Assembly (NCBI RefSeq): GCF_040881935.1
Contig: NZ_JBBECH010000053.1
Coordinates: 32,304 to 96,303, forward strand
From: Saccharospirillum sp040881935
Lineage (GTDB): Bacteria > Pseudomonadota > Gammaproteobacteria > Pseudomonadales > Natronospirillaceae
DNA: 64,000 nucleotides
Direction of reading: 5' to 3'
A program made the position numbers and the translations under genes. The notes beneath the pieces are model-generated. The model was given only the letters and a program-made list of their open reading frames with translations. It was not told where the DNA came from and did no database searches. Numbering within the stretch: the stretch's first letter is position 1; each line of letters begins with the position of its first letter. This document shows positions 16,204 through 25,556 of the stretch, piece by piece.

Positions 16204-17238
16204 TTAAAAGTTCTCCGGCTGTTTGGCTTTTCCACGCGCCATCTCACGGCTTATCATTCCTTTCTCCACCAAATTCTTCAGGCATTGATCCAGCGTTTGC
16301 ATGCCAAGTTGCGCCCCGGTCTGAATGGCAGAATACATCTGCGCCACCTTGTCTTCACGAATCAGGTTCCGGATCGCGGGTGTACCGATCATAATCTCAT
16401 GAGCCGCCACCCGGCCACCGCCATTCCTTTTAAGCAGCGTCTGGGATACCACCGCCTGCAAGGATTCAGACAGCATCGACCGCACCATGGATTTCTCATC
16501 AGCCGGAAAAACGTCGACAACCCGGTCAATGGTCTTGGCGGCCGAGGTGGTGTGCAGCGTGCCGAACACCAGATGGCCGGTTTCGGCGGCAGTCAGTGCC
16601 AGGCGAATGGTTTCCAGGTCACGCAGCTCGCCGACCAGAATAATATCCGGGTCTTCTCGCAGCGCCGAACGCAAGGCATCCGAAAAGCCAAGGGTATCAC
16701 GGTGCACTTCGCGCTGGTTGACCAGGCATTTCTTGGATTCATGCACGAATTCGATCGGGTCTTCGATAGTCAGAATGTGTTCGTACTTGGTTTCGTTGAT
16801 GTAATTGATCATCGCCGCCAGCGTCGTCGACTTGCCCGACCCGGTCGGCCCGGTCACCAGGCAAATGCCCCGGGGGACCATGGAAATATCCTTGAACACC
16901 TGGCCCATGCCCAGGTCGTCCATGGTCAGCACCTTGGAGGGAATGGTCCGGAATACCCCACCGGCACCCCGGTTCTGGTTAAAGGCATTAACCCGGAAGC
17001 GAGCCACACCGGGTATTTCGAAAGAGAAGTCGGTTTCCAGAAACTCCTCATAGTCCTTGCGCTGCTTGTCGTTCATAATATCGTAAATCAGCGAATGGAC
17101 TTCTTTGTGCGACATGGAGGGCAGGTTAATACGACGAATATCACCATCGACCCGGATCATCGGTGGCAATCCCGCTGACAGGTGCAAATCGGATGCGTTC
17201 TGCTTGGCGCTGAACGCCAGCAATTCTGTAATGTCCAT
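16204..17238 (-). CDS. pilT: Type IV pilus retraction ATPase PilT
   Basis: A 344-residue hexameric retraction motor for twitching motility, the standard PilT length. MDITELLAFSAKQNASDLHL is the typical N-terminus; Walker A GPTGSGKST is near residue 130, followed by PDIILVGELRD, the His-box FGTLHTTSA and the C-terminal AIRNLIRE motif needed for retraction. ATG 17238 follows GAGGAGTC; the longer frame to 17292 is not conserved. The gene is divergent from yggS and is followed by pilU. Confidence 0.96.
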   Translation of the reverse strand: MDITELLAFSAKQNASDLHLSAGLPPMIRVDGDIRRINLPSMSHKEVHSLIYDIMNDKQRKDYEEFLETDFSFEIPGVARFRVNAFNQNRGAGGVFRTIPSKVLTMDDLGMGQVFKDISMVPRGICLVTGPTGSGKSTTLAAMINYINETKYEHILTIEDPIEFVHESKKCLVNQREVHRDTLGFSDALRSALREDPDIILVGELRDLETIRLALTAAETGHLVFGTLHTTSAAKTIDRVVDVFPADEKSMVRSMLSESLQAVVSQTLLKRNGGGRVAAHEIMIGTPAIRNLIREDKVAQMYSAIQTGAQLGMQTLDQCLKNLVEKGMISREMARGKAKQPENF

Positions 17239-17560
17239 GAGACTCCTCACTGCCAGTCTGTCATAGTGGCCGGATTGGCGCTCCGGGCGCACACTTATTC
17301 AAGGCCGAGCGGTTATCGGGGCAGACAATGCTGCCACATTAACCCGCCCGGGCGCGCTTGCCAGGCCATAAGATACATTATTCAGACGGTGCCAAAATAG
17401 GTATGCTGTCGGCTTTTGAGACTCAGCCTTCAAAATGACGCTGTCGAGCTCGACATCCGTCCGCCGGGCTGGTCTGTAATCAGTGTAACCGAACGTCGGT
17501 TTTTTGCGAGCCCGGACGCAGGCAGGTGCCCGCCAAAGCCCGATTCAGCCCGAGGACACC
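17239..17560. other. Divergent pilT/yggS intergenic region
   Basis: 322 bp separate the divergent pilT and yggS starts and should hold both promoters. I could not assign a convincing -35/-10 pair, hairpin or repeat; nothing else seen. Confidence 0.4.
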
Positions 17561-18274
17561 ATGACCGCCACCAACGCCACCTCCTTCAGTGACCGTCTTG
17601 CCGATGTGAACGCCCGCATTGCGGCCGCCTGCAACCGGAGCGGCCGCTCCCCGAAAGAGATAACCCTGGTCGCGGTCAGCAAAACCTGGCCACTGGCCGA
17701 CCTGGAAACGGCGGTAGCCGCCGGGGCGCGGGATCTGGGTGAAAATTATGTGCAGGAGGCGGTCGACAAAATTACCCAATGGCAGGGACCAGCACCGATC
17801 TGGCACTTTATCGGCCCGCTACAAAGCAATAAGACCCGTCAGGTCGCCGAGCTGTTTGACTGGGTGCACAGCGTCGACCGCCTGAAGATCGCGCGGCGCC
17901 TGAGCGAGCAGCGCCCGGCCGAAAAGGGGCCGCTGTCAGTCTGCATTCAGGTCAATATCAGCAACGACCCGGCCAAGGCAGGCGTGGCGCCGGCCGATGT
18001 CGAGCATCTCCTGGCCGATATGAGCGGGCTCGACAATCTGACCGTGACCGGCTTAATGGCCATTCCGGCGCTGGATCTCGACGACATCACCTTGCGCCAG
18101 CAATACAGCGAATTGAAAACACTGCGCGACACCCTTATTACTACCTATCCGGACTGCAAATCGCTGTCGATGGGCATGAGCGGTGATTTCGAATTGGCCA
18201 TCGAAAACGGGGCGACGCATGTGCGGGTGGGCAGTGCATTGTTTGGGCAACGTCACTACTCTGCGCAAAGCTGA
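17561..18274 (+). CDS. yggS: YggS-family PLP homeostasis protein
   Basis: A 237-residue PLP-binding TIM-barrel protein of the YggS/PROSC family, which buffers pyridoxal phosphate rather than catalysing a defined reaction. The PLP lysine lies in ITLVAVSKTWP; other signatures are GARDLGENYVQEA, WHFIGPLQSNKTR, VQVNISND-type strand and LSMGMSGDFELAIENGATHVRVGSALFG. ATG 17561 follows CGAGGA; the frame extending back to 17504 is not conserved. It forms an operon with proC 47 bp downstream, the usual arrangement. Confidence 0.94.
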   Translation: MTATNATSFSDRLADVNARIAAACNRSGRSPKEITLVAVSKTWPLADLETAVAAGARDLGENYVQEAVDKITQWQGPAPIWHFIGPLQSNKTRQVAELFDWVHSVDRLKIARRLSEQRPAEKGPLSVCIQVNISNDPAKAGVAPADVEHLLADMSGLDNLTVTGLMAIPALDLDDITLRQQYSELKTLRDTLITTYPDCKSLSMGMSGDFELAIENGATHVRVGSALFGQRHYSAQS

Positions 18275-18321
18275 CGTTGATCGGCTTCTATATGTAAACT
18301 GGATACGACAAGGAGACACCC

Positions 18322-19146
18322 ATGCAACAGCAGCCCATCATCGGATTCATTGGTGCCGGTAACATGGCCGGCGCCATCATCGACGGCATGCTGGCCAGCG
18401 GTTACCCGGCTGATCGTATCTGGGTATGCGATCGCAACGCGCCCAAGCGCGATGCCTTCGCCGCCAAAGGCCTGCAGGCCACCGATGACAACAATGCGCT
18501 GATCGAAACCTGCGAAGCGGTCGTACTGGCGGTGAAACCGCAGGCTCTAAAACAGGTTCTGGAACCACTGCGCGATGCCTTCCAGGCGAGTAAACCGCTG
18601 GTGGTCAGCGTAGCGGCCAGTGTGACCGCCGAAGCGATCGACCGCTGGCTCGGCGGAGGCTTTGCCATCATTCGCACCATGCCCAACACACCCTCGCTGG
18701 TGATGACAGGGGCAACCGGCCTGTTTGCCAATGCGGCGGTCGAAGCCAGCGAGCGCAGTGCCATCGAAGCCATATTCAGCGCTATCGGGGTGGCTGTTTG
18801 GGTCACCGAAGAAGACGACCTGCACAGCGTAACCGCCACCAGCGGCAGCGCGCCGGCCTATTTCTTCCGCTTTATGGAAGCCATGCAAAAAGCCGCCGAA
18901 GAGGCCGGGCTGGATGCAACTACAGCGCAGCAACTGATCGTTCAAACCGCCATGGGCGCCGCCCGTATGGTTGAGCAAACCGGTGAAACACCGGCACAAT
19001 TGCGCCAGAAAGTCTGTTCACCCAAGGGCACCACCGAACAGGCCATTTTCAGCTTCGAGCACGACGATATCGACGCCATCGTGGCCCGGGCCATGCAGGC
19101 CTGCATGGACCGGTCGCGGGTGCTGTCTAAAGAACTGGCAAAATAG
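18322..19146 (+). CDS. proC: Pyrroline-5-carboxylate reductase
   Basis: A 274-residue NAD(P)H-dependent reductase converting 1-pyrroline-5-carboxylate to proline, the last step of proline synthesis. The N-terminal Rossmann motif IGFIGAGNMAGAI, the middle IIRTMPNTPSLV and the C-terminal catalytic region TSGSAPAYFFRFMEA ... VCSPKGTTEQAI are all present; the length is typical. A strong AAGGAG precedes ATG 18322. It sits between yggS and yggT, conserved in gammaproteobacteria. Confidence 0.96.
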   Translation: MQQQPIIGFIGAGNMAGAIIDGMLASGYPADRIWVCDRNAPKRDAFAAKGLQATDDNNALIETCEAVVLAVKPQALKQVLEPLRDAFQASKPLVVSVAASVTAEAIDRWLGGGFAIIRTMPNTPSLVMTGATGLFANAAVEASERSAIEAIFSAIGVAVWVTEEDDLHSVTATSGSAPAYFFRFMEAMQKAAEEAGLDATTAQQLIVQTAMGAARMVEQTGETPAQLRQKVCSPKGTTEQAIFSFEHDDIDAIVARAMQACMDRSRVLSKELAK

Positions 19147-19159
19147 CTAAATCACTAAA

Positions 19160-19178
19160 CTCAAGTTTCAGAGTTTGC
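19160..19178 (+). repeat. Solo copy of the short flanking motif
   Basis: CTCAAGTTTCAGAGTTTGC resembles the CTCAAGTTTCGGAGTTCG-like sequence that flanks several palindromic elements, here in the proC-yggT gap without a palindromic element. Confidence 0.5.
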
Positions 19179-19246
19179 AATGAACAACAGGCATCGCCCT
19201 CTCGCACAGGGTATGATTAACACAGACTCATCACAGGAGTGTCCGA

Positions 19247-19849
19247 ATGCTCGGCCCGCTGATTGTACTTATTCTGAAAACGGCCTTTGGTATTTTACTG
19301 ATAGCCCTGGTTGCCCGCTTTCTGGCGCAGATCGCCCGGGCCGATGTCCGTAACCCGCTGGCCATGACCGTGTTGCAGATCACCGACCCGGTACTGAAAC
19401 CCATGCGTCGTATCATTCCCGGTATTGGTGGGCTGGATATCGCCTCTCTGGTGTGCATCTGGATTGGCCAGTTTATCCTGGGCGCACTGATTATCCTCGC
19501 CATGGGCGTGAACCCGATGGCGCTGGGTGGCCAACTGGTCGTCTGGTCGCTGCTCGGCGTTGCCGGCATTCTGCTGACCGTGCTGCAATGGAGCATGATC
19601 ATCGTCGCCATCGGCAGCTGGATCTCCATGGGCCAGCAAAACCCGTTGCTCGGCTTTCTGAGCCAACTTGTAGAACCTTTCGTTGGCCCGTTCCGGCGCC
19701 TGAACCTGAACATTGGCATGCTCGACCTGTCGTACATCATCGCCTTTCTGGTGCTGATCATCCTGCGCGATTTTATTCTGGGGGGCATGATCATGCCCCA
19801 GACCGGCTATTCCACCATTGGTGGCATTAGCCCGATTCTGGGGCTCTAA
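19247..19849 (+). CDS. yggT: YggT family integral membrane protein
   Basis: A 200-residue protein with two YggT domains, each beginning with a transmembrane helix and containing an R-x-I/L-P-type turn (PMRRIIPGIGGLD, GPFRRLNLNIGMLD). About four to five hydrophobic segments are evident, so it is an inner-membrane protein; the family has been linked to osmotic or K+ stress but has no settled biochemical role. ATG 19247 has CAGGAGT upstream. Position between proC and metX is the standard one. Confidence 0.92.
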   Translation: MLGPLIVLILKTAFGILLIALVARFLAQIARADVRNPLAMTVLQITDPVLKPMRRIIPGIGGLDIASLVCIWIGQFILGALIILAMGVNPMALGGQLVVWSLLGVAGILLTVLQWSMIIVAIGSWISMGQQNPLLGFLSQLVEPFVGPFRRLNLNIGMLDLSYIIAFLVLIILRDFILGGMIMPQTGYSTIGGISPILGL

Positions 19850-19922
19850 ACAACGTATCAACACCAACTCAAGCGCCTAGTTACCGACCGGCCGCTCTGG
19901 CCGGTCTCCCGGGAAGTCATAG

Positions 19923-21071
19923 ATGCCAACAGACATACCTGCCGACAGCGTCGGGCTGATTCAGCCGCAGTCGGCCTTTTTTGACGAAGCACTCCCGCTG
20001 CGCAGCGGGCGCAGCCTGTCGGATTACACCCTGGTGTACGAGACCTACGGCACCCTGAACGCCGATGCCTCCAACGCTATTCTGATCTGCCATGCGCTGA
20101 GCGGGCATCACCATGCCGCCGGTTACCACAGCCTTGAAGACCGCAAGCCGGGCTGGTGGGATGCCTGCATCGGGCCCGGCAAGGCGATCGATACTAATCG
20201 TTATTTTGTGGTCAGCCTGAACAACCTGGGCGGCTGTCACGGCTCCACCGGCCCGATGAGTCAGGACCCGGAGACCGGCCGCCCCTATGGCCCCGACTTT
20301 CCAATCATGGCGGTGCGCGACTGGGTCAAAAGCCAGGCCCGCCTGGCCAATCGCCTCGGCATAGAATGCTGGCATGCGGTCATTGGCGGCAGCCTAGGTG
20401 GCATGCAGGCACTGCGCTGGTCGATCGACTACCCGGACCGGCTGAAAGGTTGCGCCGTCATTGCCGCGGCGCCGAAACTGAGCGCCCAGAACATCGCCTT
20501 CAACGAAGTGGCGCGCCAGGCCATTGTCAGCGACCCGGATTTCCACCAGGGCCGTTATTTCGACCACGATACACGGCCAAAACGCGGCCTGATGCTGGCG
20601 CGGATGCTTGGGCATATCACCTATTTATCCGACAGCAGTATGCGCGAGAAATTCGGGCGCGACCTGCGCACCGGCAAACTGAACTTCAACTTTGATGCTG
20701 ATTTCGAAGTCGAGTCTTACCTGCGCCACCAGGGCGAAAACTTCTCGGACCAGTTCGATGCCAACACCTACCTGCTGATGACCAAGTCGCTGGATTACTT
20801 CGACCCCGCCGGCGACTACGAAGGTGACCTGGCCCGCTGTCTGAGCCAGGCTCACTGCCGTTTTCTAGTGGCCTCGTTCAGCACCGACTGGCGCTTCGCA
20901 CCGGAACGCAGCGAGGAACTGGTACGCGCCCTAACTAGAGCCCGCCGCCAGGTCAGCTACCTGGAAATCGACGCGCCTCAGGGCCACGACGCCTTCCTGT
21001 TCCCGATTCCTGAATACGTAGCGTTGCTTGAGGGCTTTCTCGGCTCACTGGCCAACGGAGGGACCGCCTGA
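19923..21071 (+). CDS. metX: Homoserine O-acyltransferase MetX
   Basis: A 382-residue alpha/beta hydrolase-fold enzyme that acylates homoserine (acetyl- or succinyl-CoA) at the start of methionine synthesis. The nucleophile elbow is IGGSLGGMQAL, with the acid in STDWRFAPERSEEL and the His in APQGHDAFLFP. N-terminal LNNLGGCHGSTGP is family-specific. Whether it uses acetyl- or succinyl-CoA cannot be told from motifs I can see; linkage to metW resembles Pseudomonas, where the enzyme uses succinyl-CoA. ATG 19923 has GGGAAG upstream and its TGA overlaps the metW ATG. Confidence 0.95.
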   Translation: MPTDIPADSVGLIQPQSAFFDEALPLRSGRSLSDYTLVYETYGTLNADASNAILICHALSGHHHAAGYHSLEDRKPGWWDACIGPGKAIDTNRYFVVSLNNLGGCHGSTGPMSQDPETGRPYGPDFPIMAVRDWVKSQARLANRLGIECWHAVIGGSLGGMQALRWSIDYPDRLKGCAVIAAAPKLSAQNIAFNEVARQAIVSDPDFHQGRYFDHDTRPKRGLMLARMLGHITYLSDSSMREKFGRDLRTGKLNFNFDADFEVESYLRHQGENFSDQFDANTYLLMTKSLDYFDPAGDYEGDLARCLSQAHCRFLVASFSTDWRFAPERSEELVRALTRARRQVSYLEIDAPQGHDAFLFPIPEYVALLEGFLGSLANGGTA

Positions 21072-21661
21072 TGCGCCCGGATCTGGACTACATAGAACGC
21101 TGGGTCACCAACGGCAGCCACGTGCTTGACCTGGGTTGCGGCGATGGCAGCCTGCTGGCCCTGCTACGCCAGCGCAAACAAGTCACCGGTTACGGCATGG
21201 AGATCGATACCCAGAACATTCTGGCCTGCGTACGCCAGGGTGTAGACGTGATCCATCAGGATCTGAACGAAGGCCTGGATGACATCGACGACCAGAGCTT
21301 CGACACCGTAATCATGACCCAGTCGCTGCAGCAGACGCACAAGCCGGACCGCATTGTTGAAGACATGTTGCGCATCGGCAAGCAGGCCATTGTCACCTTC
21401 CCCAACTTCGGCCACTGGACGGTGCGCTCCTACCTTGCGTTGCGCGGGCGCATGCCGGTCTCGGAAAACCTGCCGTACACCTGGTATGACACACCCAACA
21501 TTCACTTCTTCACCTTTCGCGACTTCGAGGTGTTATGTCGGGAGCGAAACATTAAAATACTGGAACGCACGGTGGTGGACCGCAACCATCAGGCCAACTG
21601 GAAAATCAATCTCATGCCCAACTTGCTGGGCGAAATCGCGCTCTACCATATAACACGGTGA
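21071..21661 (+). CDS. metW: Methionine biosynthesis protein MetW
   Basis: A 196-residue SAM-dependent methyltransferase-fold protein; motif I is HVLDLGCGDGSLLALL. MetW is required for, or enhances, MetX activity in Pseudomonas and relatives, and the two genes are almost always adjacent. Conserved downstream segments include TVIMTQSLQQTHKPD, ITFPNFGHW-like VTFPNFGHWTVR and PYTWYDTPNIHFFT. It overlaps metX by one base (TGATG), so the two are translationally coupled. Confidence 0.95.
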   Translation: MRPDLDYIERWVTNGSHVLDLGCGDGSLLALLRQRKQVTGYGMEIDTQNILACVRQGVDVIHQDLNEGLDDIDDQSFDTVIMTQSLQQTHKPDRIVEDMLRIGKQAIVTFPNFGHWTVRSYLALRGRMPVSENLPYTWYDTPNIHFFTFRDFEVLCRERNIKILERTVVDRNHQANWKINLMPNLLGEIALYHITR

Positions 21662-21665
21662 CCCC

Positions 21666-22115
21666 ATGATAGTCAGATACAGCACCGCCTTTATACTGGG
21701 CCTGATGCTGCTGTTCAGCACCGCCCAGGCCGACCAGAAAGTCACCTTCAATGGTTACGAACTGCATTACATCGCGCTCAACAGCACCATGCTGACGCCG
21801 GAAATTGCCGGGCAATACGGCTTGGTCCGCTCCGGTCAGCGGGCGCTACTGAACCTGTCGGTACTGGAACAACGGCGCAACGACGTTGCAGTACCGGTTC
21901 CGAATGCCGAGGTTAGGGTACGGGTGCGCAACCTACTGGGGCAAAGCAATCGGCTGGAAATGCGTGTGATCGAAGAACAAAACGCCCGGTATTTTATTGG
22001 CTCGGTGTCCTTCGATGACCGCGAAGTGCTCTGGTTCGACATCGTCGTCAGCATTCCCGGCGAACGCGATTTTGAATTCAGCTTCAGCCAGGAACTCTGG
22101 GAGGAAGACGCATGA
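21666..22115 (+). CDS. DUF4426 family exported protein
   Basis: A 149-residue protein with a clear signal peptide (hydrophobic FILGLMLLFSTAQA, cleavage after the last Ala) and a DUF4426-like mature domain containing LTPEIAGQYGLVRSGQRALLN. DUF4426 genes commonly sit between metW and rdgB in gammaproteobacteria. The protein is presumably periplasmic; function unknown. The stop overlaps the rdgB start (ATGA). Confidence 0.85.
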   Translation: MIVRYSTAFILGLMLLFSTAQADQKVTFNGYELHYIALNSTMLTPEIAGQYGLVRSGQRALLNLSVLEQRRNDVAVPVPNAEVRVRVRNLLGQSNRLEMRVIEEQNARYFIGSVSFDDREVLWFDIVVSIPGERDFEFSFSQELWEEDA

Positions 22116-22723
22116 GCCAGTGGGTCCTCGCATCCGGCAATGCCGGCAAACTGGCTGAATTCAGCCGCCTGCTCGAACCGCTTTCTATTAACGTTCGCCC
22201 CCAGGGAGAATTCGGCGTCAGCGATGCCGATGAGACCGGTCTGAGCTTCATCGAAAATGCCATTCTCAAGGCGCGCCATGCAGCAGCGGCCACCGGCCTG
22301 CCAGCTCTGGCCGATGATTCAGGTGTAGTGGTCGATGCCCTGAACGGTGAGCCCGGCATTTACAGTGCCCGTTTCTCGGCCCGGGCCGGAGGTGAATCCG
22401 GCGACAGCGCCAACATCGATTATTTATTAACCCGGCTGGAGGGTGTGCCGGACGTTGAACGCAGTGCTCACTATTACTGCCTGCTGGCCTTCGTTCGCCA
22501 TGCCAACGACCCGACACCACTGATTGCCGAGGGCCGCTGGGACGGCCGTATCCTTACCGAACGCGTGGGTACCGGTGGCTTCGGCTATGACCCGGTGTTT
22601 TACCTGCCAGAACAAGACTGCACCGCCGCCCAAATGGAATCGACGCTGAAAAACCGCCTGTCGCATCGCGGCCAGGCCATAGCCGCTTTTATGCCCCGGC
22701 TGCAAGCTTTGCTGGCGCAATGA
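22112..22723 (+). CDS. rdgB: XTP/dITP pyrophosphatase (Ham1/RdgB)
   Basis: A 203-residue house-cleaning nucleotide pyrophosphatase that removes XTP and dITP from the nucleotide pool. N-terminal VLASGNAGKLAEF, the acidic cluster ETGLSFIENAILKARHAA and ADDSGVVVDALNGEPGIYSARF, and C-terminal GTGGFGYDPVFYLPE with NRLSHRGQA are all diagnostic. Overlaps both neighbours by 4 bp. Confidence 0.96.
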   Translation: MSQWVLASGNAGKLAEFSRLLEPLSINVRPQGEFGVSDADETGLSFIENAILKARHAAAATGLPALADDSGVVVDALNGEPGIYSARFSARAGGESGDSANIDYLLTRLEGVPDVERSAHYYCLLAFVRHANDPTPLIAEGRWDGRILTERVGTGGFGYDPVFYLPEQDCTAAQMESTLKNRLSHRGQAIAAFMPRLQALLAQ

Positions 22724-23886
22724 CTGAAATCAAAGTACCGCTAAGCGCTCTGCCTCCCTTGTCAGCCTACGTGCATGTGCCCTGGTGCGTGCGCAAATGC
22801 CCCTACTGCGATTTTAACTCGCACGCGCTGGATCCAAACCAGATTCCCGAAGCAGACTATCTGGCCCGTTTATTTGAAGATCTGGAACAGGATGCTCCGC
22901 TGGCCCAGGGTCGGCCATTGCGCAGTGTTTTCTTCGGTGGCGGAACGCCCAGCCTGCTGTCACCTTCAGCCATTGGCCGGATTCTTACTGCACTGGACCG
23001 CCGCATCGGCTTCGGCCCTGACTGTGAAATCACCCTGGAGGCCAACCCGGGCACCGTCGATGAATCGCATTTTCGCGGTTTTCGGGATGCTGGGGTTAAC
23101 CGCCTGTCGATTGGCATCCAGAGCTTCAACGATGTCCATCTGCAACGCCTTGGCCGTATTCATGATCGCCATCAAGCCCTCCATGCGGGCGACCGGGCCC
23201 GGGCAGCCGGCTTCGACAATTTCAACCTGGATCTGATGCACGGCCTGCCCGACCAGACCGAAGCCGATGCCCTGGCCGATCTGGACCAGGCCATCGCCCT
23301 GGACCCAAGCCACCTGAGCTGGTATCAGCTGACCATCGAACCGAACACCGAGTTCTACCGAAAGCCGCCGGTACTGCCCGAAGACGATACCCTCTGGGCC
23401 ATTCAGGAAGCTGGCCAGGCAAAGCTGGCCGCCGCCGGCTTCGCCCAATACGAAGTCTCGGCCTATGCCCGCCCCGGCAAACGCTGCCAGCACAACCTGA
23501 ACTATTGGGGCTATGGCGACTACCTCGGCATCGGCCCCGGTGCCCATGGCAAGCTCACCCGCACCGACCCGTTCGACATTGTTCGCACCCGCAAAACGCG
23601 ATTACCGAAAGACTATTTGAACCGCGACCGGTTACTGATTCGCCACGAAGAAAGAGTGGCCGTTGAAGACCGGCCGTTTGATTATTTCATCAACACCCTG
23701 CGCCTGGTTGAAGGCCGCCCGGCCGAGGAATTCAGCCCGGCTACCGGTGTCGCCTGGTCCGCTATTGAGCCCACCCTGGTTCGATTGCGTGACACGGGCA
23801 TGCTGGAATGGGAGCACGGCTCATTGCGCACAACCGACCAGGGTTTCCTATACTTGAATGACCTACTGGCGCATTGGCTGACATGA
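22720..23886 (+). CDS. hemW: Heme chaperone HemW (radical SAM)
   Basis: A 388-residue radical SAM protein of the HemN-like HemW family. The cluster motif is CVRKCPYCDFNSH (CxxxCxxC); the extra Cys that distinguishes coproporphyrinogen dehydrogenase HemN is not apparent. FFGGGTPSLLSP, ITLEANPGTVD, GVNRLSIGIQSFN and NLDLMHGLPDQT follow in family order, and the C-terminal HemN domain is intact. HemW binds heme and delivers it to respiratory enzymes. ATGA overlaps tie it to rdgB upstream and waaA downstream. Confidence 0.94.
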   Translation: MTEIKVPLSALPPLSAYVHVPWCVRKCPYCDFNSHALDPNQIPEADYLARLFEDLEQDAPLAQGRPLRSVFFGGGTPSLLSPSAIGRILTALDRRIGFGPDCEITLEANPGTVDESHFRGFRDAGVNRLSIGIQSFNDVHLQRLGRIHDRHQALHAGDRARAAGFDNFNLDLMHGLPDQTEADALADLDQAIALDPSHLSWYQLTIEPNTEFYRKPPVLPEDDTLWAIQEAGQAKLAAAGFAQYEVSAYARPGKRCQHNLNYWGYGDYLGIGPGAHGKLTRTDPFDIVRTRKTRLPKDYLNRDRLLIRHEERVAVEDRPFDYFINTLRLVEGRPAEEFSPATGVAWSAIEPTLVRLRDTGMLEWEHGSLRTTDQGFLYLNDLLAHWLT

Positions 23887-25205
23887 CTCGACTGCTATTT
23901 ACCGTCTTGCTCTACACCCTGACGCCTGCCCTGCTGCTGCGTCTGTGGCTGCGCGGGCGAAAGCTGCCGGGTTACCGCCAGCGCTGGCGCGAGCGTTTCG
24001 GGCATTGGCCGACCATGCCGGAGGGCGCGCTCTGGCTGCACAGCGTCAGTGTGGGGGAGACCATTGCCGCCCGGCCCTTTGTCGAACGCTGGCTGGCCCG
24101 CCACCCCGACATTCCGGTGATTGTGACCACCATGACCCCCACCGGTAGCGATACCGTAAAAGCCCTGTTTGGCGACAAAGTCCACCATGCCTACCTGCCC
24201 TGGGATTATCCGCATGTTTACCGGCGACTGATGCCCCGGCTGAAGCCCAAAGCGCTGGTCATCATGGAAACCGAACTCTGGCCCAACCTGATCAACGCCT
24301 GCGACCAGAACCGGGTGCCGGTATTTCTGGTCAACGGCCGTTTGTCTGAACGCTCGGCCCGGGGCTACCGCCAGTTCAGCGCCCTGACGCAGCCCATGCT
24401 ACAACAGATGACCGGCATTGCAGCCCAGCACTGGCCCGACGCAGAACGATTTCAGGAACTGGGCGTGGCAGCGGAAAACATTGAAGTCACCGGGTCGATC
24501 AAGTTCGATTTGAGCATTTCCAGCAAGCTGACCGGCGACATCGCCGCCTTCGCACGCGGTATAAAGGGTCGGCCGGTTTGGGTTGCAGCCAGCACCCATG
24601 GCGGCGAAGAGGAAGGCCTGCTCGAAGTGCACCGGCGCATCACCACCATGCTGCCAAACGCCCTGATGATTCTGGTACCGCGCCACCCAGACCGTTTCGA
24701 GGCCGTTGCCGATATCGTCGCTGCCTCCGGACTGAGTTACAGCCGCCGCAGCCAGCGCAGCCAACCGCGTGAAGACGACACAGTCTACCTGGCCGACTCT
24801 CTGGGCGAACTGATGGTTTTCTTTGGCGCCGCCCAAGTCGCGGTAATGGGCAATACCTTCAACGGCGGTGGCGGCCACAACCCCATTGAACCCGCGGCAC
24901 TGAGCAAGCCAGTATTGGTCGGGCCCAGCTACACCAACTTTCAGTCGATCATCAGCGCCATGCAAAAAGACCAGGGCATCATCGTGACCGACTCGCTCGA
25001 AGCACTGGAAGAACGTTTGCTCGGTTTGCTGAAATCCCGGGATCTGCGCGACACCTTCGGCCAGCGCGCCTATGCGTTCTACCAGCACCAACAGGGTGCC
25101 CTGCAGCGTCTGGAGCAATGGCTTGACCGTCAGCTCCACCTGGTCGATCCGGGCATCGACCCGTCGCGCCGCGCTTTGCCACCAAAGATCAGTTCGGATC
25201 GGTAA
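23883..25205 (+). CDS. waaA: 3-deoxy-D-manno-octulosonic acid transferase
   Basis: A 440-residue GT30 glycosyltransferase that adds Kdo residues to lipid IVA in LPS core assembly at the inner face of the inner membrane. It has an N-terminal membrane-anchor helix (LLFTVLLYTLTPALLLRLWL), the catalytic-region WLHSVSVGE, VTTMTPTGSDT, and the C-terminal NTFNGGGGHNPIEPAAL nucleotide-sugar motif. I chose ATG 23883, which overlaps the hemW TGA as ATGA, over the TTG three codons earlier. It ends the long yggS-to-waaA cluster and is followed by palindromic element D. Confidence 0.95.
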   Translation: MTRLLFTVLLYTLTPALLLRLWLRGRKLPGYRQRWRERFGHWPTMPEGALWLHSVSVGETIAARPFVERWLARHPDIPVIVTTMTPTGSDTVKALFGDKVHHAYLPWDYPHVYRRLMPRLKPKALVIMETELWPNLINACDQNRVPVFLVNGRLSERSARGYRQFSALTQPMLQQMTGIAAQHWPDAERFQELGVAAENIEVTGSIKFDLSISSKLTGDIAAFARGIKGRPVWVAASTHGGEEEGLLEVHRRITTMLPNALMILVPRHPDRFEAVADIVAASGLSYSRRSQRSQPREDDTVYLADSLGELMVFFGAAQVAVMGNTFNGGGGHNPIEPAALSKPVLVGPSYTNFQSIISAMQKDQGIIVTDSLEALEERLLGLLKSRDLRDTFGQRAYAFYQHQQGALQRLEQWLDRQLHLVDPGIDPSRRALPPKISSDR

Positions 25206-25266
25206 ATCTAGAATTACCGGCATCCTAAGCTCAATTTTCGGAGGATTCCCTTGGTGGTTGTGGGCC

Positions 25267-25450
25267 GCGTCGGCGACCGGTGGCACCTCAGCGGGGTCGG
25301 CGTAAATCCATCCCTGGAGCCTGGACCGCATGATATGAATCCCCTCCATGGGATTCACCCTTCGGGCTCGCTGCGCTCATGCTAAAACGCTCCAAGCGTT
25401 TTAGTCCATGCTGCGGACCTCCCCGCCGAGGTGCCACCGGTCGCCGACGC
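25267..25450 (-). repeat. Palindromic intergenic element, copy D (long form)
   Basis: Arms of 30 nt at 25267-25296 and 25421-25450 match at 29 of 30. The loop has the long-form insert: GAATCCCCTCCATGGGATTC, GCTCGCTGCGCTCATG and the GCTAAAACGC/GCGTTTTAG hairpin. It lies between the convergent waaA and DUF4382 genes. A partial copy of the flanking motif is at 25230-25245. Confidence 0.9.
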
Positions 25451-25498
25451 TGATCCTTTGTCCGTACCAAAAGCCGTGGTCGCCCGATTCCTATACGC

Positions 25499-25524
25499 AA
25501 AAAAACCCGGCTCAATGGCCGGGT
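25499..25524 (-). terminator. Rho-independent terminator of the DUF4382 gene
   Basis: On the minus strand AACCCGGC and GCCGGGTT form an 8-bp stem with a small loop, followed by a run of seven T, 33 bp after the gene's stop codon. Confidence 0.85.
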
Positions 25525-25556
25525 TGCAGGGTGTTGCATGGCGTTAGCCGGATCGG

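Noticed and set aside
16183..17178. 331-codon open frame antisense to pilT
   Set aside because: It lies wholly opposite pilT, which has all family motifs; the antisense product has no recognisable domain.
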